From contig CAWGAJ010000001.1 in assembly GCA_963820545.1 (NCBI GenBank), forward strand, positions 682,001 to 746,000: DNA of 64,000 nucleotides. Reading direction: 5' to 3'. Both the position numbers and the translations under genes were made by a program. How positions within the stretch are numbered: position 1 is the stretch's first letter; each line of letters starts with the position of its first letter. The stretch comes from CAWGAJ01 sp963820545. GTDB lineage: Bacteria; Planctomycetota; Planctomycetia; Pirellulales; Thermoguttaceae. Below the pieces are notes generated by a model. The model was not told the DNA's origin. It worked only from the letters and a program-made list of their open reading frames with translations, and made no database searches. Below, piece by piece: positions 8,027 to 16,710 of the stretch.

Positions 8027-8734
8027 ATGATAGGAAGTCAAACCTTTCAGAGCCTGAAACTCGGGTATACGTGGTGCTATTTGGTGAAGTGCTTTGAGGG
8101 CTATTTGCTCATCGATACATCGTACCCCAACTATTTTCATTCATTCCAGAAACAGATGGCGAAGATAGGGAGGGACATAGCGGAAATCAAGTACCTTCTC
8201 TTGACGCATCACCATGACGATCACGTTGGCTTTGCGGCGGAGCTAGTCAAGAAGACAGGGTGTCGAGTGATCGTTCATCGCGACGCGATCATGCCCTTAG
8301 GGCGAGGAAGATCGGAAGAAACAGAAGCAATTAAGCCGGTCAATCGCCGCGTGAAGTTGGTGTTTTCGCTTTTCGCCTTGTTCCATGGGGAGTTCGAGTT
8401 TCCACCTGTGACTGTTGGCGAAAAGGACATTGTGTTGTCAGGTGATGATTTCGATTTCTTGAAGAGCATAGGCGTTGACGGCCAGATCTTGTCTACCCCT
8501 GGTCATTACCGGGATTCCATCTCAGTCGTGCTATCCGATGGAAGCGCCTTTGTGGGAGACGCGGCGATGAACTTTTTGCGTTGGACTGGGATTAGGCACC
8601 GGCCGGTTTATGTTGAAGACATCGACGCAGTGTATGAAAGTTGGCAAAGGCTTCTTGAAGAAGGAGCGAGGGTCATTTACCCGGCCCATGGTAAGCCTTT
8701 TTCTGCTCAAGAGCTTGTGCGCCGGAGCCTGTAA
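8027..8734 (+). CDS. Metallo-beta-lactamase-fold hydrolase
   Basis: The start is the ATG at 8027, seven bases after GAAGGG; the longer frame from 7952 would read through a hairpin repeat. The 235-residue protein has the zinc-binding motif THHHDDHVG (H-x-H-x-D-H), a second ligand region ILSTPGHYRDS, the aspartate in FVGDAAM and the terminal histidine in YPAHGKPF. This is the ordinary layout of the family, whose members cleave thioesters, lactones or phosphodiesters; the substrate cannot be told. It has no signal peptide, so it is cytoplasmic. It shares the element C bracket with the lipoprotein upstream. Confidence 0.88.
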   Translation: MIGSQTFQSLKLGYTWCYLVKCFEGYLLIDTSYPNYFHSFQKQMAKIGRDIAEIKYLLLTHHHDDHVGFAAELVKKTGCRVIVHRDAIMPLGRGRSEETEAIKPVNRRVKLVFSLFALFHGEFEFPPVTVGEKDIVLSGDDFDFLKSIGVDGQILSTPGHYRDSISVVLSDGSAFVGDAAMNFLRWTGIRHRPVYVEDIDAVYESWQRLLEEGARVIYPAHGKPFSAQELVRRSL

Positions 8735-8768
8735 ACCGCCGCCATCCAACCAGTCAAAAAGGGAATGT

Positions 8769-8791
8769 AAAAGGGGACATTCTACTTTTTT
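8769..8791 (-). repeat. Element C, inverted copy 3
   Basis: This is AAGGGGACATTCTACTTTTT with two more flanking bases at the left and one at the right, the reverse complement of the copies at 6645 and 6896. With them it brackets the HEAT lipoprotein and the metallo-hydrolase. It shares the GGGGACA end with elements A and B. Confidence 0.75.
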
Positions 8792-8847
8792 AATTGACAA
8801 ATCAGGTCTGATTTGGCAGAGGAGTTTCCAAAAATAGGAGTTGATAG

Positions 8848-9840
8848 ATGAACTTTAAGACATGCGGCTTACTGATTCTGTTTACAGTTTTCCTCTACAC
8901 TTCGGCCATTCAAGCCGAGCAGCACGGGCTGCAAGCGAATCATGAAAAAGAGATTACCAATTCGATCGGCATGAAACTGGTGTGGATTCCGGCCGGGGAA
9001 TTTATGATGGGCGGTCAGGAGTCGGCCGAGGAATTGGTCAAGGCATTTGCCGCATACAAGCGGAAAGCGGATTTTTTCAAGGATGAATATCCTCAGCATC
9101 ACGTACGCATTACCAAAGCGTTCTACATGGGAAAATACGAGGTGACCGTAGGACAGTTCCGCAGGTTCGTCGAAGACAGCGGCTACAAGACCGAGGCCGA
9201 AAAGGACGGTGAAGGCGGCTGGGGTTACAATCCCCAAACCGGCCAATGCGAGGGACGTAAAATACAATTCAACTGGCTTAATACCGGTTTCCCGCAAAGC
9301 GACGATCATCCGGTGGTTAATGTAACTTGGAACGACGCGGTGGCGTTCTGTCGATGGCTCAGTCGCAAGGAAGGCAAAACTTATGGTTTGCCCAGCGAAG
9401 CCCAGTGGGAATACGCCTGCCGGGCGGAAACCAGCAAGCGTTATCAGAACGGCGATGATCCGGAGGGCTTAATCAGGGTGGCTAACACACTGGACGCCAA
9501 AGGAAGGACCACGTTTCCACACGTTCAGGAATTGACATTCTTAGCGGATGAGAAACCGCAGTTCACGATTCCCGTGGGCGGCAAGGAGGCGAACCAATTC
9601 GGGCTGTACGACATGCACGGCAACGTGTGGGAGTGGTGCGCGGACTGGTACGATGCGGATTACTATTGGAAATCGCCCGTGGATGATCCGGCCGGTCCGG
9701 AGAGCGGCAATCGGCGCGTGCGGCGCGGCGGCGCGTGGAACAGTTTTCCACTTTGGGCCCGGGTCTCATTCCGCAATTGGAACACGCCGCAAAGCCGCTG
9801 CGTGAACCTGGGCTTGCGCGTGGTCGGAGAAATACCATAA
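8848..9840 (+). CDS. Secreted formylglycine-generating-enzyme-like (SUMF1) protein
   Basis: A GGAG site precedes the ATG, which opens a cleavable signal peptide (CGLLILFTVFLYTSAIQA). The domain is typical of the FGE/SUMF1 family: SIGMKLVWIPAGEFMMGG, YMGKYEVTVGQFRRFV, VVNVTWNDAVAFCRWLSR, LPSEAQWEYACRA, FGLYDMHGNVWEWCADWY, RRGGAW and FRNWNTP. True sulfatase-activating enzymes use a cysteine pair near the C-terminus. Here a single cysteine appears near that region (SRCVNLGLRVV), so sulfatase activation is not assured and a structural or binding role is possible. No sulfatase is adjacent. At 330 residues it is full length. Confidence 0.9.
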   Translation: MNFKTCGLLILFTVFLYTSAIQAEQHGLQANHEKEITNSIGMKLVWIPAGEFMMGGQESAEELVKAFAAYKRKADFFKDEYPQHHVRITKAFYMGKYEVTVGQFRRFVEDSGYKTEAEKDGEGGWGYNPQTGQCEGRKIQFNWLNTGFPQSDDHPVVNVTWNDAVAFCRWLSRKEGKTYGLPSEAQWEYACRAETSKRYQNGDDPEGLIRVANTLDAKGRTTFPHVQELTFLADEKPQFTIPVGGKEANQFGLYDMHGNVWEWCADWYDADYYWKSPVDDPAGPESGNRRVRRGGAWNSFPLWARVSFRNWNTPQSRCVNLGLRVVGEIP

Positions 9841-10164
9841 TAGTGGCGGGTAGCCCAACATTCCGGGATACTAAAAAACGAAAGAACAGTGGTGTGGCAG
9901 TCCCGCCACAATGATGGATTATCCTGATTTCATGGAGATCCTGGAGATTATAACTAGTTTTTCAGATGGTAATTTGTTAAACTTGAGATAGTAAGGGCAA
10001 CCGAAAGGCATCTAACAACATTGAAAGAACTCCCCGGGCCGTAGACTTCCGGCAACGCATAGCGTCTTCCGGCAGTAGATGCATTTTTATCTTGTTAGAG
10101 GCTCATAACAGATCAACCATCCATCCCGCCTTGATTGGTTGACGTCGGCTTGTTTGTCCACAGC
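9841..10164. other. Intergenic stretch, no gene seen
   Basis: No gene, strong hairpin or family repeat was recognised. Two short TTCCGGCA direct copies lie near 10047 and 10070. Confidence 0.35.
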
Positions 10165-11536
10165 ATGGCATCCTTAGATCCTTCATCCCCACGTGGCCCT
10201 AGTCGCAGCGGAACACCTGAAGTGTCAAGTTCATCGACTAATTTGAAACGCATGTCGCCCGCGGGCAACCCGGCGCCGATGGTGCACATTCAGTTGTCGC
10301 GGCGGATGTTAATCTTGCTGGCGATACTGTTGATAAGTCCCACGTTAATTCTGGCGGTGGTTTTGCTTTATCCGCAAGTTTTGCAGGCCACCAACAAGCC
10401 ATTTGCTTCTCATTCCGACGAGAAAAACTCCCCACAAATCAGCGAGGGCAAACCCGGCCCTTGGGGACATTTACTCTACGCACATCTGATGATTGATATT
10501 CCGGACGAGTTCGTGGGCCTGCCGGCCCTGGAGCAGGCGCCGACGCGTTGGTTTTTCCGGGATTACAGTAAAGAGCAGGTAGTACAGTTGTTTAGATCCG
10601 CAGGCATTACGCAGGCCCAGATGGAGAAGTCTCTGCCGGATGGCGACTTGGCAAGCTGAAGCCAACGGCACCTGGGTGAGTCCCGGCGATGAATTGATCT
10701 TGGCGCTGAGTCCTGAAGCGCGGGCGAAGATTTATTCAGTCATTTTTTTATTTTCAGAAAACGCCGAGCAGTTGGATCTTTTGTGGTTCCGCCCGGAAAC
10801 GCTGGATAAACAACTTAAGGAGAGCGGACTTTCGCAGTCCACGATCAAGCTGCTCAGAAGCCTGCTCTTTCAGAACGGAACCTCATTGTGGCTGTTTGCC
10901 GATAAAAATACGGCATTGCGGCAAATTGCGGACAATAGCGAGAAACTTCGTTTCATTAAGGCCGTCACCAGCAAGGCTACGCTGATGGTGAGGTTGAAAA
11001 TCGAGGCTGATACCGATGTGGAGTCGCTGGCCAACTACTGGGGCGTGGGCGGCAAGCGCAAAGATATCCTGCCGTTGATGAATTCGTTACGGCACGTGGA
11101 AGGGGGCTGGAATCTGAACATCATCTACCTTGTGCCCAATTTTATTCGCACCCATTTATACACATATCCCTTCCCCTCCCCGCTGCCGAACGGCACGAAG
11201 CAAGACTGTTTTTGGTCGGCGTTTAACACCTTCAACTCCCCGCCGGACGATCGCCTGAGCGACATGCAGTACGTGCATCAAGTGCTGGAGAAGGAATACT
11301 ACAGTATTTTACAGCCTTCGCAGTTGGGAGATATTGTCTTCGTAGCGGATTCAAATAACGTGGCCATGCACGTTGCCGTATATATTGCCGATGATATCGT
11401 CTTTACCAAGAATGGTTTCCATCACACGCAACCCTGGATTCTCATGCACATGAATGATATGATCGAGACCTATTCGGTGAGCAATCCGGCCGAAAAATCC
11501 TTGCAGGTGCTCTATTACCGGCGAAAGTCGTTGTAA
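10165..11536 (+). CDS. Membrane-anchored protein, possibly NlpC/P60-like, frameshifted
   Basis: Two overlapping frames (to 10659 and from 10640) read as one protein split by a frameshift near 10640-10660. The first part has a Ser/Pro-rich cytoplasmic head, a membrane helix (MLILLAILLISPTLILAVVLL) and a periplasmic start; the ATG at 10165 is the likely start. The second part ends in a region with QDCFWSAF, QLGDIVFV and MHVAVYIADDIVFTKNG. A cysteine, then GDIVF, then a histidine followed by VYI-DD-VFTKNG is the order seen in NlpC/P60 cysteine peptidases, which cut cell-wall peptides. This fit is by motif order only and is tentative. The gene stands alone. Confidence 0.6.
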
Positions 11537-11594
11537 TAACTGGCCGCGGTTGTCAGCGAACAGCGGACAGAGCCCTCAAGGACGCCTTCATAGC

Positions 11595-12086
11595 TCACAC
11601 CGCCACATCGAGGCCGGCGGAGTCGGGATTGGCTTGGATCATGGCGAATTTTTGCAGCCAATCCAAGCGGCGCATATCAGGACCGAGACGTTGTTGGCCG
11701 GCGGCTTCGTCAAGAGTATCGCCCAGCTCTTTCTGGGCTTTGCTCACTTTATCGGAGTAAAACTCCAAGAGATTGATCGGTTCATTCGCTTCCACGCCCT
11801 TTTTTTCCAAATCGCCGCGCACGGCCGAGAGTTCTTGATAATCTTTTTCCGAAAGCGCGCCGGCCTGGTAGAGTTTTTGAATCATCTGTGAAAAATCATC
11901 CGGCGAGATGCACGTGACATTATACTTCCGCAGGATTTCGGTGGAAGCCTTGCGTGTTGAGAGATTAGACTGGGCTTGCACCTGAACGGACTTAAGCGCG
12001 TTTTCGCCGGTCGCCGGCGAAGCTTCGTTATTTTTTCCCCACGTCGCGGGATCGGCCAGATTGGAAATAATATTGCTGATTTGCAT
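11595..12086 (-). CDS. Conserved hypothetical protein, helical
   Basis: This 163-residue soluble protein has no signal peptide. The centre (STEILRKYNVTCISPDDFSQ then MIQKLYQAGALSEKDYQELS) resembles a small uncharacterised helical domain that I have seen in other Gram-negative bacteria, with a consensus of the type KYDVTxISPxEFSxMIQxLxxxG. The N-terminus is disordered and Ser/Ala/Gln-rich, like many secretion- or flagellum-associated regulators, but no such gene is nearby. The overlapping plus-strand frame at 11550 is its shadow. No clear ribosome binding site was found. Confidence 0.65.
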   Translation of the reverse strand: MQISNIISNLADPATWGKNNEASPATGENALKSVQVQAQSNLSTRKASTEILRKYNVTCISPDDFSQMIQKLYQAGALSEKDYQELSAVRGDLEKKGVEANEPINLLEFYSDKVSKAQKELGDTLDEAAGQQRLGPDMRRLDWLQKFAMIQANPDSAGLDVAV

Positions 12087-12471
12087 GATTATACGCCCGA
12101 TAATAAAAGTTCAGTGGTCATCCTGAGCGTAGCGAAGGATCTAATTTTGGGATTATGTAATAGGTCAGAGGTTATAGGCTGAAAGCTGAGTACCGATATC
12201 TGATAACTTAAAAGAGATTCTTCGCTGCGCTCAGAATGACAGGGATTAAATACGGTAAAAAAAGCCGTTAATGTCACAGCAAGCCGCGTGCCAACTCAGG
12301 GGATCGGATCAAAAAGCTAATATTATGACCAGAAGATTTTGTTGGATTGGAAGTTGTGGCAAAAGGGCTGATCAAGGCGGGGGAGGAGGGCAGGGCTTTA
12401 ATACGGCAAATTTTGCCGGTTGAGGGGCACGAATCGCCGATTCTTTACCTGCGAGACCCGCTGAGGTTTGG
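12087..12471. repeat. Intergenic with two GATTCTTCGCT-type repeats
   Basis: Copies lie at 12117-12144 and, inverted, at 12214-12241 of the dispersed repeat first seen at 4839. Between them is the GGTTATAGGCTGAAAGCTGA simple motif. No gene was recognised in the rest. Confidence 0.65.
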
Positions 12472-13113
12472 TCACGTTTTGCGGAATTCAGCCCGATAGA
12501 CCGGCTCGTTAAGCTGGCGCATGCGGCGTTCGAAATGCGTGCGGTAGTCCATGTCGTGCCGGGCCGGGGCCTGGGGAACCTCCAGCGGCCCTTGCAAAGC
12601 GGTACAGGCTGCGATTAGTTGCAAGGCGGCATAATAATACTCTTCCACGTCGGTCCAAAAGTGGAGCCTGGCGCCGGGCAAAAGCGTGCGCTGGAGGTCG
12701 CGGAGAAAGGGCTCGCGCATCAGGCGGCGTTTTTTGTGCCGTTTTTTCCACCAGGGATCGGGAAAGTATACGTGTATTGCTTGAAGAGAAGCGTCGGGCA
12801 GGAGTTCGGCAAAGATTCGGAGGGCATCGGCCTGGAGCACGATCGCGTTGGATAAGTTTCGCTTGGCCAGGGTGGCCGCGGCAAAGCGGGCGTATTTGGC
12901 GGCGATTTCGATGCCCAGGAAATCCGTTTCCGGGCGCGCCGCGGCGGCGCTCTGCAAGAAAAGTCCCTTGCCCGTTCCCACCTCGACCTCCAAGGGCGCT
13001 TGGCGTCCAAAGAGCAATGAAGCATCCCAGGGCCGGGGCAATTGCTCCCAGGTTTTTAATTGTTTTGTTAAATCCAGCGCGGGATCAACTTTTCGCAAAG
13101 AACGCCGGCCCAT
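12472..13113 (-). CDS. trmB: tRNA (guanine-N7)-methyltransferase
   Basis: TrmB methylates G46 in the variable loop of tRNA using S-adenosylmethionine. The 213-residue protein has the SAM-binding motif PLEVEVGTGKGLFL, the acidic FLGIEIAAKYA that follows it, and the family's hallmark VYFPDPWWKKRHKKRR, followed by HFWTDVEEYY. The length is normal. It starts at ATG 13113. It lies downstream of fabZ on the same strand, 137 bases away, and could be in the same transcript. Nothing in it looks damaged. Confidence 0.95.
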   Translation of the reverse strand: MGRRSLRKVDPALDLTKQLKTWEQLPRPWDASLLFGRQAPLEVEVGTGKGLFLQSAAAARPETDFLGIEIAAKYARFAAATLAKRNLSNAIVLQADALRIFAELLPDASLQAIHVYFPDPWWKKRHKKRRLMREPFLRDLQRTLLPGARLHFWTDVEEYYYAALQLIAACTALQGPLEVPQAPARHDMDYRTHFERRMRQLNEPVYRAEFRKT

Positions 13114-13250
13114 GGTTTATGGTGAAGATGAAGAAAGCGGACAGGAATGCAGGCAGAAGGCAGAAGTCAGAACGCAGAACTGATAACTCTATAAAACCGC
13201 TTGCGATTTAGCAAGTACAACTATCTACTATCTACTCCTTTCCCTATTCC

Positions 13251-13757
13251 CTACTTGGGCGATTCTCCGCCGGTGAGTTGATCGAGGGGCAGGGAGACGC
13301 CTTTGATGATCCCCTCGCAGACCAGGTTTTGATTGACAAAACACTGGAATTTGCAAGTCAATATGGAGCGGCGGAGTTTCAACAAGCGGCTGACAATGAC
13401 GAAGCGATCGCCGGGCCGGACCACGCCGCGGAAGCGGACCTCTTCCAGGCCGCCGAAACCGATGATTCCTTCCATCAACTTGTGCTTGTGGCAGTAATAG
13501 GAGGCCACTTGGGCGGCGGCTTCGCACATGATCACGCCGGGCATGAGGGGCATGTTGGGCATGTGACCGCGGGCCCAGAACTCATCCGCTTTGAGATCCT
13601 TATAGCCCACGCAAATATTGCGCTGGCGGTCTTCATAGCAGATGGCCGTCAGGTGCTCCATTTCATGGCGCTGACGATTGTGGCGGCGAATTTCCTCGAT
13701 ATCGGCGACGACGTTGTTCAGATCGTATTCGGAGAATTCGAGGATCAGCGGTTTCAT
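13251..13757 (-). CDS. fabZ: FabZ-like 3-hydroxyacyl-ACP dehydratase
   Basis: This is a hot-dog-fold dehydratase of fatty-acid synthesis, removing water from 3-hydroxyacyl-ACP. The catalytic pair is visible: the histidine in RGHMPNMPLMPGV and the glutamate in MCEAAAQVASYY. The 168-residue length is slightly more than a typical FabZ because of an N-terminal extension (residues 1-45). Such FabZ/FabA-like proteins occur in several copies in planctomycetes, so this may be a paralogue used for a special acyl chain. The start overlaps the stop of the small basic peptide upstream (ATGA), which indicates coupled translation. Confidence 0.9.
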   Translation of the reverse strand: MKPLILEFSEYDLNNVVADIEEIRRHNRQRHEMEHLTAICYEDRQRNICVGYKDLKADEFWARGHMPNMPLMPGVIMCEAAAQVASYYCHKHKLMEGIIGFGGLEEVRFRGVVRPGDRFVIVSRLLKLRRSILTCKFQCFVNQNLVCEGIIKGVSLPLDQLTGGESPK

Positions 13758-13852
13758 GTCTTCACCACCCAGCGTTTTTTTCGGCGGGCCTTGCTGTTGG
13801 CGGGTCGCTTGCCATGGTTGGCTTTTTTAATGACGCGATGCGGTTTAGCCAT
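13754..13852 (-). CDS. 32-residue basic peptide coupled to fabZ
   Basis: This short frame begins at ATG 13852, reads MAKPHRVIKKANHGKRPANS then KARRKKRWVVKT, and stops in the TGA that overlaps the fabZ start. Almost half of the residues are Lys, Arg or His. The four-base overlap and the strongly biased composition argue for a real gene. It looks like a nucleic-acid-binding peptide, comparable to small ribosome-associated proteins, but I do not recognise a named family. AGGA lies about eleven bases before the start. Confidence 0.6.
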   Translation of the reverse strand: MAKPHRVIKKANHGKRPANSKARRKKRWVVKT

Positions 13853-14232
13853 AATAAATCGGTTCCTATAAACTGTTTTGCTAACGAGTTACGAATTTTT
13901 AAGTTTACAATTTCTTTATATTCATGGGAAGATGGGTAAGTGCTTGTTATTGAGTGAGTTTTCAGCAGCAAGTTTTCTGGGAAACAAGATGTGCCAACCC
14001 CCACCAATGGATTAATGCAAGGGGCTATTGGCATAAAAATTCGGGCGTCCGTTCGAGGTATATCCACTAGCGCGGCCTTCGGTCGCAACCAACCGGATTT
14101 GGGATTGGGATCGGCACTGCTGGATCAATCAGCAGAGACATACGTGGGCTGATCGACTGTGATATCCAAAAAGTAAAAATAAGTTGTCTCCCCTTTTGCC
14201 ATTTTGCCACTTAATGTTTTGGGCCTTGACTA
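13853..14232. other. Intergenic stretch, no gene seen
   Basis: A minus-strand frame of 108 codons crosses part of this stretch but has no family features and overlaps the small peptide gene. I see no repeat or hairpin of note. The fabZ operon promoter presumably lies in the right-to-left direction here. Confidence 0.35.
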
Positions 14233-14532
14233 TCACTTGCTAATATCTGCCCCAGCCCGATTTATCTCTTTGCCTCCATCCAAGATCTGAAGCCGGAATT
14301 TCGATAGCTCTTTGGCCTTTGCAAAGTCGGCGTTAGCTCGTTTTTTGTCGCCCATTGCTTTGTATGCTTCGCCGCGCGAGATATACGCCTCGGAATTAAG
14401 CGGATTTAGTCGAATCGCCTCAGAATAGTCCGCAATTGCACGGTTCATGTCGTGCAGCACATAAGCTGCTGCTCCTGACAAATAAGCATCAACGTTTCCA
14501 GGATTAAAACTGATAACTTTATTAAAGTCCAT
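14233..14532 (-). CDS. C-terminal TPR piece, probably the frameshifted tail of the TPR gene upstream
   Basis: This 99-residue frame has TPR repeats (MNRAIADYSEAIRLNPLNSE, AYISRGEAYKAMGDKKRANA) and overlaps the end of the 603-residue TPR protein by eleven bases in another frame. The longer frame ends in a nonsense-like tail (NRSHIRYHGL) just where a TPR should begin with DFNKVISFNPGN. A single-base indel near 14530-14565 would join the two. An independent translationally coupled protein is possible but less likely. Confidence 0.6.
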   Translation of the reverse strand: MDFNKVISFNPGNVDAYLSGAAAYVLHDMNRAIADYSEAIRLNPLNSEAYISRGEAYKAMGDKKRANADFAKAKELSKFRLQILDGGKEINRAGADISK

Positions 14533-16333
14533 GATAGCGGATATGGGATCTATTTAATCTCAATAGGCAATAACCGCGAGAGAGGCAGATTGCAGCCTGT
14601 TCTTTTTCTGTCTCCGCTTGTTTTTGCATCTGGTCCGCCAACTCGATCGCTTTCTCATTTTCACCTTTTCGGACCAGGGAATCGAGGATGATCCAGTCAT
14701 GCTGACGTTCGTAAAAGTTCCAATATGGTCCCTTCGCGGTTGCAAACTGGAGTAGAATATTTTCACTGGGATCTGATCGTTGAGCAAGATACCACAATGG
14801 CGGATGGGTGGGCACGTGGTGCTCATTGGCCCAAGGCATGAACACGCGGATGTAGAAGGCCCGGATTTTTTCCGCGGCTTGAGACTCGTATTCGATAGTT
14901 TTACCTACAAATTCTTCTTTTGATAATTTGCCCTCGGCCGCTTCATCCCTAAGCTTCCAAAACTTTTTGCCATTGTTGATATTGTAAAGCTCAAATATCG
15001 CGTCTCGCCACATTTCCTCAAAAGACCGCTCTTTGCCCTTTTTAGGCCCCTGGATATGCTTCCCACTCACCCTAATAAATCCTGAACCATCTGGAGATGG
15101 CACATTATCGGCAGTAGAAAAAAGCGGCTCAGCAGGATCCCAGAATATCTTCTGATTCAAATCCTCGCTCGCGAATTTACGCGCAGCCCATTTATACAAT
15201 AGTTCGGCCTTTTCTCCATACTGTTCCATGAAGGGTCGATCCCGGAGCATTTGTCGAACTTGCCGTTGGCCGTGCTGCAGATCCGCTTCTGCAATCGGCG
15301 TCTTGGAGGCTACCTCGAAAGTCGCGGCCGGATCAGCGGGATTCATACGAATCGCAATTTCAATATCCGCGACGCCCCGATCATAATTTCCGAAACAGAT
15401 CCACATCACGCCGCGTGCCTCATAATAGCAGGGCGATTTCGGAGAAAGTTTGATGGCTTCATCTAAATAGCCGATAGCCTTTTCGTATTGCTGCTTTCTT
15501 GAAAAACAGTTTGCAAGGCCTAAATAAGCATTGGTTTCCTTAGGATCAAGGCGAATTGCTGTGGTGAAGTCCTCAATAGCCTTATTGATTTCTCCTCTCC
15601 AAACATGGAGAGCCCCTCGCTGCCGGTAAGCTTCATACGATTTTGTATCAAGTCGAATCACCTCATTGAAATCAGCCAATGACTTGTCCCATTCGCCTTT
15701 GTACGCATAGGCTATACCTCGGAGTGTTAACACGTCACTGTTTTTTTCACCAATGCGAAGTGCTTCGTTAAGATCGGCAATCTCGCGATCATATGCCCAT
15801 TGTCGGTGCCAGATGACGCTCCGATTTCCATATGCTTTGATATATCTTGGATTAATCCGTATGGCTTCGTTCAAATCCGCGAGAGCACTATCTAAATTAC
15901 CTTTCATAAGATAGGCATAACCACGATTATTGTATGTGAACTCATCCTTCAGATTGAGCCGCATGGCTTCATCGCAATCGGCAATCGCACGTTTGATATC
16001 TTTATTTTCAACATATAACGCGCCTCGGCTCCGAAAGGCTGTCGCCTCTGTCGGATTAATTTCGATTGCCTTAGTCACATCGGCAATTGCCAAATCCAGT
16101 TTGCCTAACTTCCAGTAGGCAAATCCCCGATAGTGGAAGGCCTCGGCGTTCTTCGGATTAGCGCGGATGGCGTCATTGAAATGAGCCAGCGCAGTGTTCC
16201 AATCGCCCGTGGTTAAAGCTTTATAGCCCAGGTCCGTGGGGCTTGTTGCCTCGTCGCCATGTGTCTGGGAAGCCATCAGACTAATAAACAGGGCGACGCT
16301 TATCCATTTCTTCCTTGAATAGAAAACTCCCAT
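14522..16333 (-). CDS. Large secreted TPR protein
   Basis: This protein has 603 residues. An N-terminal signal peptide (KWISVALFISLMASQTHG) is followed by about nine tandem TPR units from residue 30 to 330, each of the ALAHFNDAIRANPKNAEAFH type. After this comes a non-repeat region (residues 340-560) with FMEQYGEKAELLYKWAARKF, RSFEEMWRDAIFELYN and FYIRVFMPWANEHHVPTHPP that I do not recognise, then further TPR-like helices. TPR arrays of this kind bind peptides or partner proteins outside the cytoplasm. The C-terminus seems cut by a frameshift into the next frame (14233-14532). It is flanked by unrelated genes. Confidence 0.82.
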   Translation of the reverse strand: MGVFYSRKKWISVALFISLMASQTHGDEATSPTDLGYKALTTGDWNTALAHFNDAIRANPKNAEAFHYRGFAYWKLGKLDLAIADVTKAIEINPTEATAFRSRGALYVENKDIKRAIADCDEAMRLNLKDEFTYNNRGYAYLMKGNLDSALADLNEAIRINPRYIKAYGNRSVIWHRQWAYDREIADLNEALRIGEKNSDVLTLRGIAYAYKGEWDKSLADFNEVIRLDTKSYEAYRQRGALHVWRGEINKAIEDFTTAIRLDPKETNAYLGLANCFSRKQQYEKAIGYLDEAIKLSPKSPCYYEARGVMWICFGNYDRGVADIEIAIRMNPADPAATFEVASKTPIAEADLQHGQRQVRQMLRDRPFMEQYGEKAELLYKWAARKFASEDLNQKIFWDPAEPLFSTADNVPSPDGSGFIRVSGKHIQGPKKGKERSFEEMWRDAIFELYNINNGKKFWKLRDEAAEGKLSKEEFVGKTIEYESQAAEKIRAFYIRVFMPWANEHHVPTHPPLWYLAQRSDPSENILLQFATAKGPYWNFYERQHDWIILDSLVRKGENEKAIELADQMQKQAETEKEQAAICLSRGYCLLRLNRSHIRYHGL

Positions 16334-16710
16334 CGGTTTCTCCTGATGTTTGGGAGTGCATCTCTGGGCAACATATTAGAATTAGCGGTTGCCGGCATGC
16401 ACCTCAAACCGACCGATATCGTTAATTATTTATCCGCAATGTCTCCAAAAAGTGGTGCCTGCTCAGCCTTAGTGCCTGGCAGATAGATCTAATGTGCCTT
16501 ATGGCCGCCCTATGACGATCAATTGTAAAGATAAAAGCAGTTTATCCGAGCCGCTTGTACTCATGCAATACCAGAAAGATCGCGCCGGCAACAATCGATT
16601 ATGGATTGGCTACGGGTATTGAGATAACCGTTTATAACTGACTTGCGTAGCGGTTCTGTTTTACGCCATGAATCGTCGCAAGGTCGGCCCAATGGACAGA
16701 TTAGAAAAAA
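16334..16710. other. Intergenic stretch, no gene seen
   Basis: This lies between the TPR gene's 5' end and the MMPL gene's 3' end, both on the minus strand. It presumably holds the TPR gene promoter. No repeat family or RNA gene was recognised. Confidence 0.35.

Noticed and set aside
6968..8734. Composite transposon carrying the HEAT lipoprotein and the hydrolase
   Set aside because: The flanking element C copies are only about 20 bases and there is no transposase between them. It is kept only as a weak hint of mobility.
9841..10164. tRNA or other RNA gene in the longer spacers
   Set aside because: I looked for cloverleaf arms and the TTCRANNC T-arm core in the spacers and found none I could support.
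13762..14088. 108-codon minus-strand frame
   Set aside because: It overlaps the small basic peptide gene in another frame, and its sequence has no recognisable features.
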